From: an uncultured Granulosicoccaceae bacterium
GTDB taxonomy: Bacteria; Pseudomonadota; Gammaproteobacteria; Granulosicoccales; Granulosicoccaceae
Assembly (NCBI GenBank): GCA_938003855.1
Contig: CALKXD010000071.1
Span: 1-38,700 of the forward strand
Direction of reading: 5' to 3'
DNA length: 38,700 bases
The notes under the pieces were generated by a model. The model searched no databases and was not told the origin of the DNA. It was given only the letters and a program-made list of their open reading frames with translations. Below, one piece after another: positions 1 to 8,985 of the stretch. Positions within the stretch are counted from its first letter, which is position 1; each line of letters opens with the position of its first letter. The position numbers and the translations under genes were made by a program.

Positions 1-189
1 GTCATCTATATAGGCGCCAGCCCTGACTGCTCCAAAAACCGAACCTACGCGCAACGACAGGCGCAGGCCTTTTTAAAAGGCAGCAGTGCACCCGATTTCG
101 CCGCTGAAGACTATGAGATCGACTATAAAAACAGAGCAACGGTGGCGGATTTAACGGACCTCGGAAAGCGTCAGATGGCGGTAAGCTAA
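1..189 (+). CDS. DUF1479 family protein, C-terminal fragment
   Basis: The frame is open from the first base and ends at TAA 187-189, giving the last 62 residues of a protein whose start lies outside the window. The visible tail has the pattern YIGASPDC, then KNRTYAQRQ, then a DFAAEDYE stretch and a final DLTDLGKRQM. I recognise this from memory as the C-terminus of DUF1479 proteins (YbiU-like, cupin/2-oxoglutarate-oxygenase fold). The reaction is unknown. The stop codon is only 23 bp before a palindromic repeat. The family call rests on a short tail, so it is moderate. Confidence 0.55.
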   Translation, partial: VIYIGASPDCSKNRTYAQRQAQAFLKGSSAPDFAAEDYEIDYKNRATVADLTDLGKRQMAVS

Positions 190-212
190 TGGCTAAAACC
201 CGCCATGGATTG

Positions 213-376
213 TTAGTGCCTATCCAGAAACAAGCGCTACTGCGTACCACTCAGGCACGCAATCTTTTGCCGACCACAGGTAGTTACTTAAGAACAACTA
301 AGCGCCTACATGGGGTAGGCAAAATCTCACGCACCTGAATGATCCTCGCGACACCCTGTTTCCGGATGGGCACTAA
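213..376 (+). repeat. 164-bp palindromic MITE-like repeat, copy A
   Basis: The element is bounded by imperfect terminal inverted repeats: TTAGTGCCTATCCAGAAACA at 213-232 and, inverted, at 357-376. Almost the whole element folds on itself as a long imperfect palindrome, with its centre near the TTACTTAAGAACAACTAAGC segment. A second copy of the same length lies in opposite orientation at 38091-38254. Alignment by eye gives about 12 mismatches and no gaps over 164 positions. It encodes no protein. It resembles a non-autonomous MITE or a REPIN-type element. I could not define a target-site duplication with certainty. Confidence 0.88.
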
Positions 377-399
377 TTGGCAGCGCCTGTTGCGGGCTC

Positions 400-1269
400 T
401 TAGCCGGTTGGTCGGCGGAACACGATAAAAGCACCGGAAAGGGCGACCAGCACCCCGGCGGTGGTGGTCAGCGTCCAGGCATAGTCTTCTGCAATACCTG
501 ATACGGTCAGCGCGATCAGCGGAAAAAGTATAGTGGCATAGCTTGCGCGGGCAGCGCCTTGTTTCTCGACCAGTGTCAGGTAGGCGATAAATGCCACCAC
601 TGATGCACCGATAGCCAGATACAGCAGCGCGCTAAGGTATACGATGTCCAGCGGAATCATCAGGCTATGGCCTGTGGCGATGGCGGCGGTGGCACACAGC
701 GCAGCGCCGAACAACATTGCAACGGTTATAACGCATGGCAGGTGGTTATCTCTAGATAGTGACGCCGAGATCAGATTGCCCGCCGAAAAAAAACAAGTGC
801 CAAGGATCGACAGCGTCAGTCCTTTAATTGTTGCCGTTGTTGAGCCGCTCGATTCCCCGAGTACCGATGGACCAAAAACCAGAGCGATACCGCAGACACC
901 CACCAGAGCACCGAAGATCGTTTGGCGATCCGGCTTGATGCGAAGCCAGATCCATTGATTTAGTACGTTAAAAAATATTGCCATGGCAAACACAATTGAA
1001 ACCAGTCCACTGGGTATGAAGCGGGTTGCATGGTAAAAGCAAATAAAGTTGGCGCAGAACAAACAAGTGCCCAGTAGCGCGACTCGCGGGAGTCGCTCCG
1101 TTGGAGGCAGCTTAAAGTTCCCGCGAATTGCCAGCCAGGCGGCCAGCACGACGCCTGCCAGTCCGAACCGCCAGGCGATCGAAACCAGCGGTGATACCTC
1201 TGCGACCTGCAGAGCGATGGCGTACCAGGAGAATCCCCAGGCGATGACGACGATGGCTAGTAAAAACAT
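400..1269 (-). CDS. EamA/DMT-family exporter
   Basis: The 289-residue protein is almost entirely hydrophobic, with about ten predicted membrane segments arranged as two EamA repeats (roughly residues 1-130 and 145-285). This is the usual length and architecture of drug/metabolite transporters such as RhaT- or YdcZ-like carriers. The start MFLLAIVVIAWGFSWY places TM1 at the very N-terminus, as expected for the family. The gene is divergent from the AraC-type gene at 1411, with 141 bp between them, and that regulator is the likely controller. The substrate cannot be read from sequence; members export amino acids, metabolites or drugs. Its stop lies 24 bp from repeat copy A. Confidence 0.85.
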   Translation of the reverse strand: MFLLAIVVIAWGFSWYAIALQVAEVSPLVSIAWRFGLAGVVLAAWLAIRGNFKLPPTERLPRVALLGTCLFCANFICFYHATRFIPSGLVSIVFAMAIFFNVLNQWIWLRIKPDRQTIFGALVGVCGIALVFGPSVLGESSGSTTATIKGLTLSILGTCFFSAGNLISASLSRDNHLPCVITVAMLFGAALCATAAIATGHSLMIPLDIVYLSALLYLAIGASVVAFIAYLTLVEKQGAARASYATILFPLIALTVSGIAEDYAWTLTTTAGVLVALSGAFIVFRRPTG

Positions 1270-1410
1270 TGGGGTTCCGCAAAAAAACCAGAGCAGCGTT
1301 GAGTATCAGGCCACAATCAGTGGAAGTCTTGCACAATACGGACGCAGTTAACACGGACAGGACACACCAAATGCTTGCCAGAAGGGCAGGCAGGCAACGT
1401 ACAATAACGG

Positions 1411-2253
1411 ATGAAAACTGATCCGGCTGAAGTAGCGAAGACCATGGCCACCCATGGCGGTCAGGCGCTGCAAATGACAAGCAATCTAAAGTGTGTCCGT
1501 GGCCTGGCTTTCTGGAGCCGCGACGGTGGTGGCGACATTCACTATGTGAAGCCCGCTCATCATACGCTGAGCATCTACCTGCAGGGCGGTCATGGCGTAA
1601 GTGAGATCGGCCAGCCGGATGTGAATGGCGGACCCGGGGCAATCTGTGTACTGCCGGCCGGTCACGAAAGCCATTGGTACAATACTGCCCACGTCGGTGT
1701 GCTGCATGTGTACTTTGATGACAATCATCTGCAGGCACTCGGTGTAGACCCGGTCAATGCACTGCGGCAGGTGCATTTCGGGCGCGATCCGTTGTTGCGG
1801 ACGCTGGGCAATGGGCTGATCACCGATCTACAATGGTCAGCCGTGTCGGATGCTATGGTGCTTGAGTATATGGTGTCCAGTATGTTGGCGCGGCTCATGG
1901 CGCAGCCGGTATCGGGACGCTCCGGGCGTGGTTTATCCAGAGCTCAACTGGGTTGTATAGAGCGTCGTCTGCAGTCGTATACAGAGCAGCAATGCCGTCT
2001 TACCGATCTTGCCGCTGAGGCTGGCTTGAGCGTCAGGCAGTTTTCCAGAGCTTATCGCCTATCAACCGGTATCACGCCGGGTCAGCGCATGCTGGATATT
2101 CAGACTGATCGGGTTAAGGCGATGATCGGTCAGGGTGTGCCGTTGGCAGAGATCGCACTGGCGACTGGTTTTTCGTCGCAGAGCCATATGAGCAGACGTT
2201 TCCGACAGCAAACCGGTGTCACACCGGGGGCCTGGCGTCGCGAGAATCGCTAG
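1411..2253 (+). CDS. AraC-family transcriptional regulator
   Basis: The protein has 280 residues. An N-terminal cupin-like sensor region (about 25-130) carries a PAGHESHWY segment, and the C-terminal AraC DNA-binding domain (about 175-278) has two helix-turn-helix units. The second ends in the diagnostic pattern IALATGFSSQSHMSRRFRQQTGVTPGAWR. It probably binds DNA as an effector-responsive activator. It is divergent from the DMT exporter at 400-1269, a common regulator-exporter pairing. Its stop codon is three bases from the stop of the convergent RDD gene. The effector is unknown. Confidence 0.9.
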   Translation: MKTDPAEVAKTMATHGGQALQMTSNLKCVRGLAFWSRDGGGDIHYVKPAHHTLSIYLQGGHGVSEIGQPDVNGGPGAICVLPAGHESHWYNTAHVGVLHVYFDDNHLQALGVDPVNALRQVHFGRDPLLRTLGNGLITDLQWSAVSDAMVLEYMVSSMLARLMAQPVSGRSGRGLSRAQLGCIERRLQSYTEQQCRLTDLAAEAGLSVRQFSRAYRLSTGITPGQRMLDIQTDRVKAMIGQGVPLAEIALATGFSSQSHMSRRFRQQTGVTPGAWRRENR

Positions 2254-2256
2254 TGC

Positions 2257-2949
2257 TCAGTCGGCGGCGGGGCGTCGATAATAGGCCCCGGGAAGTTTGC
2301 ACAGACAGCCTGCAATCACATAGAAAATGACTGACGCTATAAGCACCAGCGCGAGTCCGGCAAGTATTGCGTCTTCGTTTTCCGTACAGAGGTTTTTCAG
2401 GTGGCATGATGGCGATACCAATAATTGTGACACCAGGCCGATTGCCACAGCGGTAAGTGCGTTATAGACGAGAATCACCAGTATCCGGCGCAGCACAGAC
2501 GGTTTTCTGGTTTCGTCAGTGGCGGTTCGCTCAGTCAGTGTGTGATGCTGTTTTGCACGTGATTCGTTTTTAAATACAACCACCGATCCGGAGAGAAGAT
2601 CGTGCAGGGACTGGTGCTTTCTGGTCAGGAGCATTGTCACAACGGAATAGATACCGAACAGTGTTTTTACAATAAATCGAACCAGACCGTTAAGCACGAA
2701 CAGGTTTTTGCCGGTGGTTTTGCCAATGACCTTAATGCCGGAGTAGTGATGGCCAATGGTGCCACCGGTCAGCCAGATGAGCATGGGTTCGAGGAATAGC
2801 ATCGGCGTAACAATGCAAACCACTTTGATCCATGTATCAGTGATACCTGAGATCGATGCAATATAAGTTAACAAGATCAGTAGGCAGGCAAAGATTATAG
2901 AATCAAGCATCATGGCTTTGATTCTTAACAATATAACCGGATACAACAT
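2257..2949 (-). CDS. RDD-family membrane protein
   Basis: The 230-residue protein contains an RDD domain. Its N-terminal LRIKAMMLDSIIF supplies the R and D of the first helix, and QSLHDLLSGSVVV supplies the last conserved D. Two more membrane helices follow in the C-terminal third (about 155-225). I place the start at ATG 2949 rather than the upstream TTG at 3015, because the extra 22 residues are polar and the family begins just before the RDD helix. RDD proteins are poorly characterised; some act as Na+/H+ antiporters or osmoprotection factors. The gene is convergent with the AraC gene and divergent from the serine hydrolase. Confidence 0.8.
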   Translation of the reverse strand: MLYPVILLRIKAMMLDSIIFACLLILLTYIASISGITDTWIKVVCIVTPMLFLEPMLIWLTGGTIGHHYSGIKVIGKTTGKNLFVLNGLVRFIVKTLFGIYSVVTMLLTRKHQSLHDLLSGSVVVFKNESRAKQHHTLTERTATDETRKPSVLRRILVILVYNALTAVAIGLVSQLLVSPSCHLKNLCTENEDAILAGLALVLIASVIFYVIAGCLCKLPGAYYRRPAAD

Positions 2950-3108
2950 GGCACTAACCTGTTCAGTGTCTGGAGAAGGATCAATGGCGTCGGTCCGACC
3001 CGAATGACAAGCCAAAAACCGTGCGACGGATTATTTACCTTTAAATCGGCAGCGCTGGTAGTACATCGATAGAAAGGTGTGGCCGTACAGTGGAATAACT
3101 TACCCGAT

Positions 3109-3133
3109 AATAGCAAAGAAATCCGCTGCTATT
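3109..3133. promoter_or_regulatory. Inverted repeat in divergent intergenic region
   Basis: A perfect 7-bp inverted repeat, AATAGCA and TGCTATT, is separated by 11 bp. It lies about 60 bp upstream of the preferred start of the serine hydrolase and about 160 bp from the RDD start. The position fits an operator or a leader hairpin, but no regulator is adjacent. Confidence 0.25.
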
Positions 3134-3191
3134 GACTCAGCTGTGTCGGGGGTTGATCGCATTATTCTATTTAGCGCGTCATGCAGGTAAA

Positions 3192-4409
3192 ATGACCATT
3201 CGCAACTTGCCGGCCCGAATCGTCATGAAAACTGATAAAACCCGACTGCAGCGCCTGAATGCCGTCGCAGAAAAACACACACGCGCCGGCGAGTACAGCA
3301 GTATTGAGTGGGCTGTCTCTCATCAAGGCGAACTCGTCAGTAAGGGGATATGCGGTATGGCTGACGCCTTACAGTCAACGGCGTTGCCGGTTGATCCCAT
3401 CTACCGCATTTATTCGATGACAAAGCCGATTTTGTCGGTGCTGACGTTGCAATTGATTGAGGAGGGACTGCTGGCACTGGCATCACCGGTGGCGCATTTT
3501 CTTCCTGCGGTTGCCACGATGCATATTCTCGATGGCAGTGACACCCGACCGGCGCGTCAGGTGATGACTGTTGAGCATTTGCTGACTCACAGGGCCGGAT
3601 TCTCATACGATTTTCTACCTGACTGCCCTGTTGCCGGGTTGTACCGGTCCGCTGGACTGGCCGAGAACGGCACACTAAGCCTGCAGCAGCTGGTCGATGC
3701 GCTGATTGATCAGCCCCTGTGCGCGGAACCTGGTACCACCTGGAGATACAGCTACTCGATCGACGTACTGGCGCGTGTGCTGGAAATTGCCACCGGCAGT
3801 AGCTTGTCAGAGTTGTTAGTGAGCCGGATATTCAAACCTTGCAGGATGATCAGCACCGGTTTTTCGGTGTCGAGCTCGGGGCAGCATCGCTTGTTGCCGA
3901 TGTTCGGTCAGCGACTGCTGGGCAGTGAGATGACTTTAATCACTGACCCGCAAAGGCTACACCCTCTTAATGTGGATTCCTCGCATCCGGTGCACAGCAG
4001 TACGTTTGAGCGTGGTGGTCATGGCCTGTATTCCACCACCGACGACTACATGCGATTTCTACCTGTACTGATGACAGGTAAAACAGCCGACGGTGAAGCG
4101 CTGCTCTCGGCGCCTATGGTCGATATGATGTGGAGTAACCGGATACCACAAATACAGTTGCCGCTATCGATTGGTCCGAATGTACTGGCGGGCTATGGCT
4201 GGACACTATTCGGCCGCGTGATGATGAATCCCGGTCAGGCGATGTTTTTGACGGCCACCGGCGAGGGGGGTTGGGCAGGGGCGGCCGCCACCTACTTCTG
4301 GGTCGACCGTGAAGCCGAACTGAGTGGCGTGGTGATGACCCAGTATCTGGGGGCGACTGTGCCGATTGGCGACTATTTCCGTACCGCAGCGTACCAATCT
4401 CTGGTTTGA
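3192..4409 (+). CDS. Serine hydrolase, class C beta-lactamase/esterase family
   Basis: With the start at ATG 3192 the protein has 405 residues. The class C/family VIII esterase fold is shown by the nucleophile motif SMTK (residues 75-78), a downstream YSYS segment with Tyr about 186 as the second catalytic element, and a GEGGWAGA segment near the C-terminus in place of the KTG box. LTHRAGFSYD is also typical. I prefer ATG 3192, which has an AGG ribosome site eight bases upstream, over the TTG at 3132; ATG 3225 remains possible. No clear signal peptide is present, so a cytoplasmic esterase or amide hydrolase is more likely than a beta-lactamase. The substrate is unknown. Confidence 0.85.
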   Translation: MTIRNLPARIVMKTDKTRLQRLNAVAEKHTRAGEYSSIEWAVSHQGELVSKGICGMADALQSTALPVDPIYRIYSMTKPILSVLTLQLIEEGLLALASPVAHFLPAVATMHILDGSDTRPARQVMTVEHLLTHRAGFSYDFLPDCPVAGLYRSAGLAENGTLSLQQLVDALIDQPLCAEPGTTWRYSYSIDVLARVLEIATGSSLSELLVSRIFKPCRMISTGFSVSSSGQHRLLPMFGQRLLGSEMTLITDPQRLHPLNVDSSHPVHSSTFERGGHGLYSTTDDYMRFLPVLMTGKTADGEALLSAPMVDMMWSNRIPQIQLPLSIGPNVLAGYGWTLFGRVMMNPGQAMFLTATGEGGWAGAAATYFWVDREAELSGVVMTQYLGATVPIGDYFRTAAYQSLV

Positions 4410-4709
4410 CCATACCGGGAATGTTACTTTTATCTTGAGCCCACCACCTGCGTTGTTGCTCTGATTACCCTCATTGGCTGGTGCAGACTCTGTGTTACGG
4501 GTGATCATCACTGTGGCAGAAGGGTTATGCCCGCAGTGCGTCGATTGATGCACTGCGACACCGGTCGTAGGAGTATGCTGGCTGCTCGTGGTGCCGGCTT
4601 CAGACGCTCTACCGCAGGCGTAGTTTGCGATGTGCCATTATGATGAGTTTAGCTGTGACAATAACGATGTGCCTTAATGCTGTGAAAAAGTATGTGCGGA
4701 GGAAAGTAA
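4410..4709. other. Intergenic region with one hairpin
   Basis: No convincing gene lies in these 300 bases. The main structure is a perfect 8-bp inverted repeat, CGCAGTGC at 4532-4539 and GCACTGCG at 4550-4557, with a 10-nt loop and no following T-run. It could be a processing stem between the serine hydrolase and the MFS gene. The end of the region carries a strong GGAGGAA ribosome site for the MFS start. Confidence 0.5.
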
Positions 4710-6002
4710 ATGATTAATGCGATACGCTCGCAAGTTGCGGCGGCCGCTGGTGATCGTTTTTTTTATGGCTGGGCGATTGTGGCGGTGGCGGCGGTCACCA
4801 TGTTTTCCAGTGGCCCGGGCCAGTCCTATACCTTCTCTGTATTCCTTGATCCCATCGGTGTTGATCTGGGTATCTCAAACACCACCATCGCCACGGCGTA
4901 TGCGTTTGCTACCTTTGCGGCGGCGTTCCTTTTACCGCGAACTGGCAAACTACTCGATAAATTCGGTCCCAGGCGAGCGCTTATTGCCACAGCATGCCTG
5001 CTGGGTATCGCTTGTTTGTTTTTTGGTGCTGCTGCCAACTTTCTGTGGTTAGCGCTGGGCTTCGGGCTGCTGCGATTTATGGGGCAAGGGGCCACCATGA
5101 TGTGCTCAGCTAATCTGGTATCGCAGTGGTTTTCGCGCCGGCGCGGCTTTGCCATGAGCCTTATGGCGCTGGGCTTTGCAGCGTCAATGGCCATTCATCC
5201 TCCGCTCGGCAGCTATTTGATTGAGCACTATGGCTGGCGCACTGCCTGGGTGATGCTGGGGATCATGACCTGGCTTGTTATGCTGCCACCAATTGTTCTT
5301 CTGGTGTTTGACAAACCTGAGTCCATTGGCCTGACTCTCGACGGTGATGCTGCAGTGACTGAAAACCCCGCCGGCACCGCCGCAGTCGAGGGACAAGACG
5401 GGTTGACTTTGCCGGAAGCCAAAACACATCGGGCATTTTATTTACTGTGTGGTGTGTGGTTTATCATTGGCGGGTTGGTGACCGTGCTGCACTTTTATCA
5501 GGTGTCTATTCTGAGTGACCGTGGGTTCAGCAGTCAGGCCGCCGCTCAGCTATTCACTATTTCAGCAATTACGATGGTTGTCGCCATGCCGCTGGTCGGG
5601 CGCTGTATGGACGCGATACGCAGTCGCTTTGTCATAGCGGCTGCATTAACCTTCAACGCCCTGGCACTCATCGGCATTACGCTGGTGGCAAGCTATGCCA
5701 GCGCGGCCCTGTATGCGGTTATCTTTGGAATCACCAATGCTTTTATGATGACCATGTTCGGCTACATCTGGCCGCGCTACTTTGGTCGAGCGCATCTCGG
5801 TTCGATACAGGGTGTGGGTCAGATGTTCGGTGTCGTGGGTGCGTCGGTGGCGCCAGTGCCGGTCGGCTACGCTATAGACACCTTTAACAGTGCCACTGGT
5901 GTATTGCTCGGCTTGTCCGCTATTGAGATCGCAATGGCGGTGATCGTGGTGGTGTTTTTGCGCACGCCACCGGGGGTAACTGTGCCCGAAGGGCTGGAGT
6001 AA
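4710..6002 (+). CDS. MFS transporter, OFA/monocarboxylate type
   Basis: The 430-residue protein has twelve predicted membrane segments in two six-helix halves, joined by a polar loop around residues 205-235. The first loop carries GKLLDKFGPRRAL, the MFS signature between TM2 and TM3. The N-terminal YGWAIVAVAAVTMF start and the overall pattern match the oxalate/formate antiporter and monocarboxylate group. Substrates in that group are small organic acids; the actual one is not visible here. ATG 4710 is backed by a GGAGGAA ribosome site six bases upstream. It is a single gene, with long non-coding stretches on both sides. Confidence 0.88.
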   Translation: MINAIRSQVAAAAGDRFFYGWAIVAVAAVTMFSSGPGQSYTFSVFLDPIGVDLGISNTTIATAYAFATFAAAFLLPRTGKLLDKFGPRRALIATACLLGIACLFFGAAANFLWLALGFGLLRFMGQGATMMCSANLVSQWFSRRRGFAMSLMALGFAASMAIHPPLGSYLIEHYGWRTAWVMLGIMTWLVMLPPIVLLVFDKPESIGLTLDGDAAVTENPAGTAAVEGQDGLTLPEAKTHRAFYLLCGVWFIIGGLVTVLHFYQVSILSDRGFSSQAAAQLFTISAITMVVAMPLVGRCMDAIRSRFVIAAALTFNALALIGITLVASYASAALYAVIFGITNAFMMTMFGYIWPRYFGRAHLGSIQGVGQMFGVVGASVAPVPVGYAIDTFNSATGVLLGLSAIEIAMAVIVVVFLRTPPGVTVPEGLE

Positions 6003-6404
6003 ATCCGCTCAGCGGGAAGCGCGAGCGTGACAACTGATAGCCTGGTGTGCGTGGTACTCGATACCGCCTGGCAGACTGTCTGTTTTTTTCAGCTTGTGTT
6101 GATTCTCGCGACGTAGTGGCCGTTGAAGCTCAATAGCGGGCAATGCAACAAGCTACCACTGTGCAGACTCGTCGTTGCTTGCGTGTGAGACCTGCTGCTG
6201 CAACCAACCAGTGTACTGCGGGCTGTCGTGCAACGGTCCGGTCAGTTTCTATGTACCGTCCGTCAGGCTTTCTAAACGTCCCCCGGCCAATGCAGTGCTG
6301 CTTAGGTAACTACGGGCATGTGTCAGACGACGCGCGAAATTATCCGTAAGTGCTACTCGCCAATTCCACGGTAGGGTGGGTATAAGTGTATTACCTGGCT
6401 ACAG

Positions 6405-6433
6405 GCTAACCCTGATTTGCGCTTCGGGTTAGC
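6405..6433. other. Hairpin, 8-bp perfect stem
   Basis: GCTAACCC at 6405-6412 pairs with GGGTTAGC at 6426-6433 across a 13-nt loop. No T-run follows on either strand, so it is not a classical intrinsic terminator. The function is unknown. Confidence 0.35.
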
Positions 6434-6535
6434 AGCGTGTTCGGGAAGCAGCGGCCCACGAAAGCGGTAACGATGCCGGTGCGCGTCGATGGACCAGGGC
6501 TGACGGGTCGGGTCAGGTTTTTGTGTGGCGATGTT

Positions 6536-6558
6536 CCCGCCGGTCGCTGACCGGCGGG
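6536..6558 (-). terminator. Strong GC hairpin, possible terminator of the TRAP operon
   Basis: CCCGCCGGTC and GACCGGCGGG form a perfect 10-bp stem around a 3-nt loop, 26 bp past the dctM stop codon. The distance and stability suit a transcript end or 3' protective structure. There is no U-tract after the stem on the minus strand, so intrinsic termination is uncertain. Confidence 0.45.
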
Positions 6559-6583
6559 GCTGTTGAGGGTGCGTGTAGGCGGA

Positions 6584-8191
6584 CTAGCGTCCGAAGACTA
6601 TTTCCGGTAGCCAGAGTGCCAGTTGTGGAAACATGAGCACAATTAAAATACCGACTACCTGCAGCATGACAAATGGAATAATACCTTTGTAGATATCCTG
6701 CATTTTCACCACCGACGGAGCAACGCCCTTCATATAGAACAACGCAAAGCCGAACGGCGGAGTCAGGAACGAGGTTTGTAGATTGACTGCCACCAGTATC
6801 GCAAACCAGTAGGTGACCTGTGCCTCTAGAAATTGCCTCGCTGCCATGTTCGTAGGTTGTTCCAGCCCCAGGTGTGAGGCAAATTCAGGGGCGAGTGCAC
6901 GAATAACAGGAGCAAACACCGGCAGAATAATAAGAATAATCTCCAGAAAGTCGAAGAAGAAACCCAGTAGGAAAATGACGCCCATCAGTAGCAGCAGTAA
7001 CATCCACGGACCCAGTTCGAGGAACTCAATGAACTCGATGATAAGGTCTTCACCATAGACATTTCGGAAGATGGTTGAAAAGGCGGTCGCACCGACGAAG
7101 ATAAAGAAAATCATTGCGGTGGTAAGAGTCGTTCTGTCGACCACGCTTTTCAGGACTTTGAAATTTAGTGTGCCGTTAAACGCGGCAAGAACCATCGCAC
7201 CGAATGCGCCAACACCAGCGGCTTCCGTGGGCGTTGCCCAGCCACCGAAGATTGACCCGAGCACCATAACGATTAGAAAAATCGGTGGTACAAAGCCCAG
7301 CAATATGCCACCCCAGAGGGTGTTTCCTTCCATTTTACCGATCACCATCGAAGCGGTGAAAATTGCCAGAAAGCCCAGCAGTCCCCAGTTAAAGCTTGGC
7401 AGAATACCCGCTTTGGTCAGATACCAGGCGCTAATGACAACAAGGGCACTGACTGCGGCAAACAAAACGACGTTGCGTTTATTCACCGGGTCCAGAACGA
7501 TTGCGTCGGCTGGCAACGGTGGAGCCAGTGATGGCTTTATCGAGCACGCCGTAATGATGTAGGCAAAGTACAGGCCGGATAAAATAAGCCCCGGGATGAT
7601 CGCGCCGATAAACAGGTTACCAACGGATACGGCCAGCAGGTTGGCCATTAGTACCAGCATAATACTGGGTGGGATCAGAATACCGAGTGTGGCGCTGGAT
7701 GCGATAGTCCCCGTTGCCAGTGCCGGGCTGTAGCCGCGGCTTAACATGGTGGGTAGAGCCAGCAGGGTCATCATTACCACCGATGCCCCGATGATGCCGG
7801 TGGTTGCTGCCATAATGGTGCCCATGACGGTTACCGCCAGTGCCAGTCCGCCGGGGATTCGCCGTAGCATCACCTGCAATATATGCAGCAGGTTCTCAGC
7901 AACTTTTGATTTCTCGAGCATGGTTCCCATAAAGATAAAACAGGGAATTGCCACAAGGATTGGATTCTGCACCGCGCCCGATCCGCCATCCCCCCCCCAG
8001 ATGCGTTGCACCACCTGGTAGAAGACAGCAAAATCGATGAAATCCAGCTGCCAGGCAACGATTCCGAAGATCGTTGATATCCCGCCCAGTGCAATGGCGA
8101 CAGGCAGGCCGGTAAAAAGGGTAAGCGCCAGTGCCAGGAACATATAGGCACCGATGAACTCATAGAGATGATCGTAAACAGTTTCCCACAT
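6584..8191 (-). CDS. dctM: TRAP transporter large permease (DctM)
   Basis: The 535-residue, highly hydrophobic protein is the 12-plus-helix carrier subunit of a tripartite ATP-independent periplasmic transporter. It uses an ion gradient to import the ligand delivered by the DctP-type protein at 8986. It has the DctM pattern LTLFTGLPVAIALGG near the N-terminus and GIIGASVVMMTLLALPTML in the middle. At 535 residues it is longer than classical C4-dicarboxylate DctM (about 425) and fits the TakM/FcbT3 subgroup linked to 2-oxoacids and aromatic acids. It is the last gene of a dctP-dctQ-dctM operon and begins 15 bp after the dctQ stop. Confidence 0.92.
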   Translation of the reverse strand: MWETVYDHLYEFIGAYMFLALALTLFTGLPVAIALGGISTIFGIVAWQLDFIDFAVFYQVVQRIWGGDGGSGAVQNPILVAIPCFIFMGTMLEKSKVAENLLHILQVMLRRIPGGLALAVTVMGTIMAATTGIIGASVVMMTLLALPTMLSRGYSPALATGTIASSATLGILIPPSIMLVLMANLLAVSVGNLFIGAIIPGLILSGLYFAYIITACSIKPSLAPPLPADAIVLDPVNKRNVVLFAAVSALVVISAWYLTKAGILPSFNWGLLGFLAIFTASMVIGKMEGNTLWGGILLGFVPPIFLIVMVLGSIFGGWATPTEAAGVGAFGAMVLAAFNGTLNFKVLKSVVDRTTLTTAMIFFIFVGATAFSTIFRNVYGEDLIIEFIEFLELGPWMLLLLLMGVIFLLGFFFDFLEIILIILPVFAPVIRALAPEFASHLGLEQPTNMAARQFLEAQVTYWFAILVAVNLQTSFLTPPFGFALFYMKGVAPSVVKMQDIYKGIIPFVMLQVVGILIVLMFPQLALWLPEIVFGR

Positions 8192-8206
8192 AGCCTCTGC
8201 TCTTTT

Positions 8207-8902
8207 TTAAGTCTGTTGTTCTGAGGCTCTGGCTGCATCTTTAGCAGCCTGTTCCTGTTCTAGTAAAAGTTCAGCCTCGCGACGCGCGTCCGCCAGAGCT
8301 GTTGATTGATCCGAGAATATTTCAAGCCCGTCGATGGCTTCATCCTGATGTTCCTGTGACCCGAACAAGTAAGCCCAGAGCCGGAAGATGGTCGCGACGA
8401 TTGCCGCCAGTAACACGAGGAAACCCAGCACCATAAAAGATTTGGGGATGTAGCGCATCGGGATGCCGGTCATAGAATCTGATCCTTCTCCCTGTGACCA
8501 GGACAGCGCGACCATATCGAATGAGAACATGATCATGAGTACTAAAAACGGCACGCCAAAAACAAGCAGACCGATAAGCTCCATCCAGCCTTGTTTGCGT
8601 CGGGGGAGCATCTCGCGAAAAATATCCACACGAACGTGTGCGTTGGCCAGGTAGCCGATACCAAACGAGAACATTAACAGCAGCGCATGAAAATGCCACT
8701 GTAAGTCCTGCAGAATGGTGGATACGGAAAAGCCGTATTCAACGGTGTATTCCGAAAAGTACAGACGGGTGTAATCAATCTTTCGGGTGACTACGTCAAA
8801 CATAATCACCAGTATTAACGGAATGATGACCCACCCAACCCAGAGACCGATTTTTCTCGCCAGTCTGTCGAGGGCGTTTGCTACTTTAAGGAGATTTTTC
8901 AT
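8207..8902 (-). CDS. dctQ: TRAP transporter small permease (DctQ)
   Basis: The 231-residue membrane protein has four hydrophobic segments and the DctQ-type arrangement around residues 15-190. A charged, Glu/Ala-rich tail follows (about 195-231), longer than in classical DctQ but usual when the partner is a TakM-type large subunit. It sits between the binding protein and the large permease. I chose ATG 8902; a GTG at 8929 would add nine residues, and neither start has a strong ribosome site. Its job is to join the large permease in the membrane complex. Confidence 0.88.
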   Translation of the reverse strand: MKNLLKVANALDRLARKIGLWVGWVIIPLILVIMFDVVTRKIDYTRLYFSEYTVEYGFSVSTILQDLQWHFHALLLMFSFGIGYLANAHVRVDIFREMLPRRKQGWMELIGLLVFGVPFLVLMIMFSFDMVALSWSQGEGSDSMTGIPMRYIPKSFMVLGFLVLLAAIVATIFRLWAYLFGSQEHQDEAIDGLEIFSDQSTALADARREAELLLEQEQAAKDAARASEQQT

Positions 8903-8985
8903 TGATTCATTACTGAAACTGGTTGCCACAATACAAAACAGCGCACCTTACGATGCGCTGTCAGTTAAAGAAAAAAACGTGACAT

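Larger units (their letters stand above)
6003..6583. other. Long intergenic region with two hairpins
   Basis: No gene is supported in this 581-bp stretch between the MFS gene and the end of the TRAP operon. A 68-codon open frame at 6143-6349 has a Cys/Arg-rich composition unlike its neighbours and no good ribosome site. The visible structures are two hairpins, at 6405-6433 and 6536-6558, listed separately. I saw no copy of the 164-bp repeat here. Confidence 0.5.

Noticed and set aside
1375-1405. TTGCCA and TACAAT as a promoter for the AraC gene
   Set aside because: The spacer is 19 bp and the -10 lies five bases before the start codon, leaving no leader.
3192-4409. True class C beta-lactamase
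   Set aside because: No signal peptide and no classical YxN or KTG boxes; an esterase-type serine hydrolase fits better.
6143-6349. 68-codon open frame in the intergenic region before the TRAP operon
   Set aside because: Cys/Arg-rich composition, no clear ribosome site and no recognisable motif.
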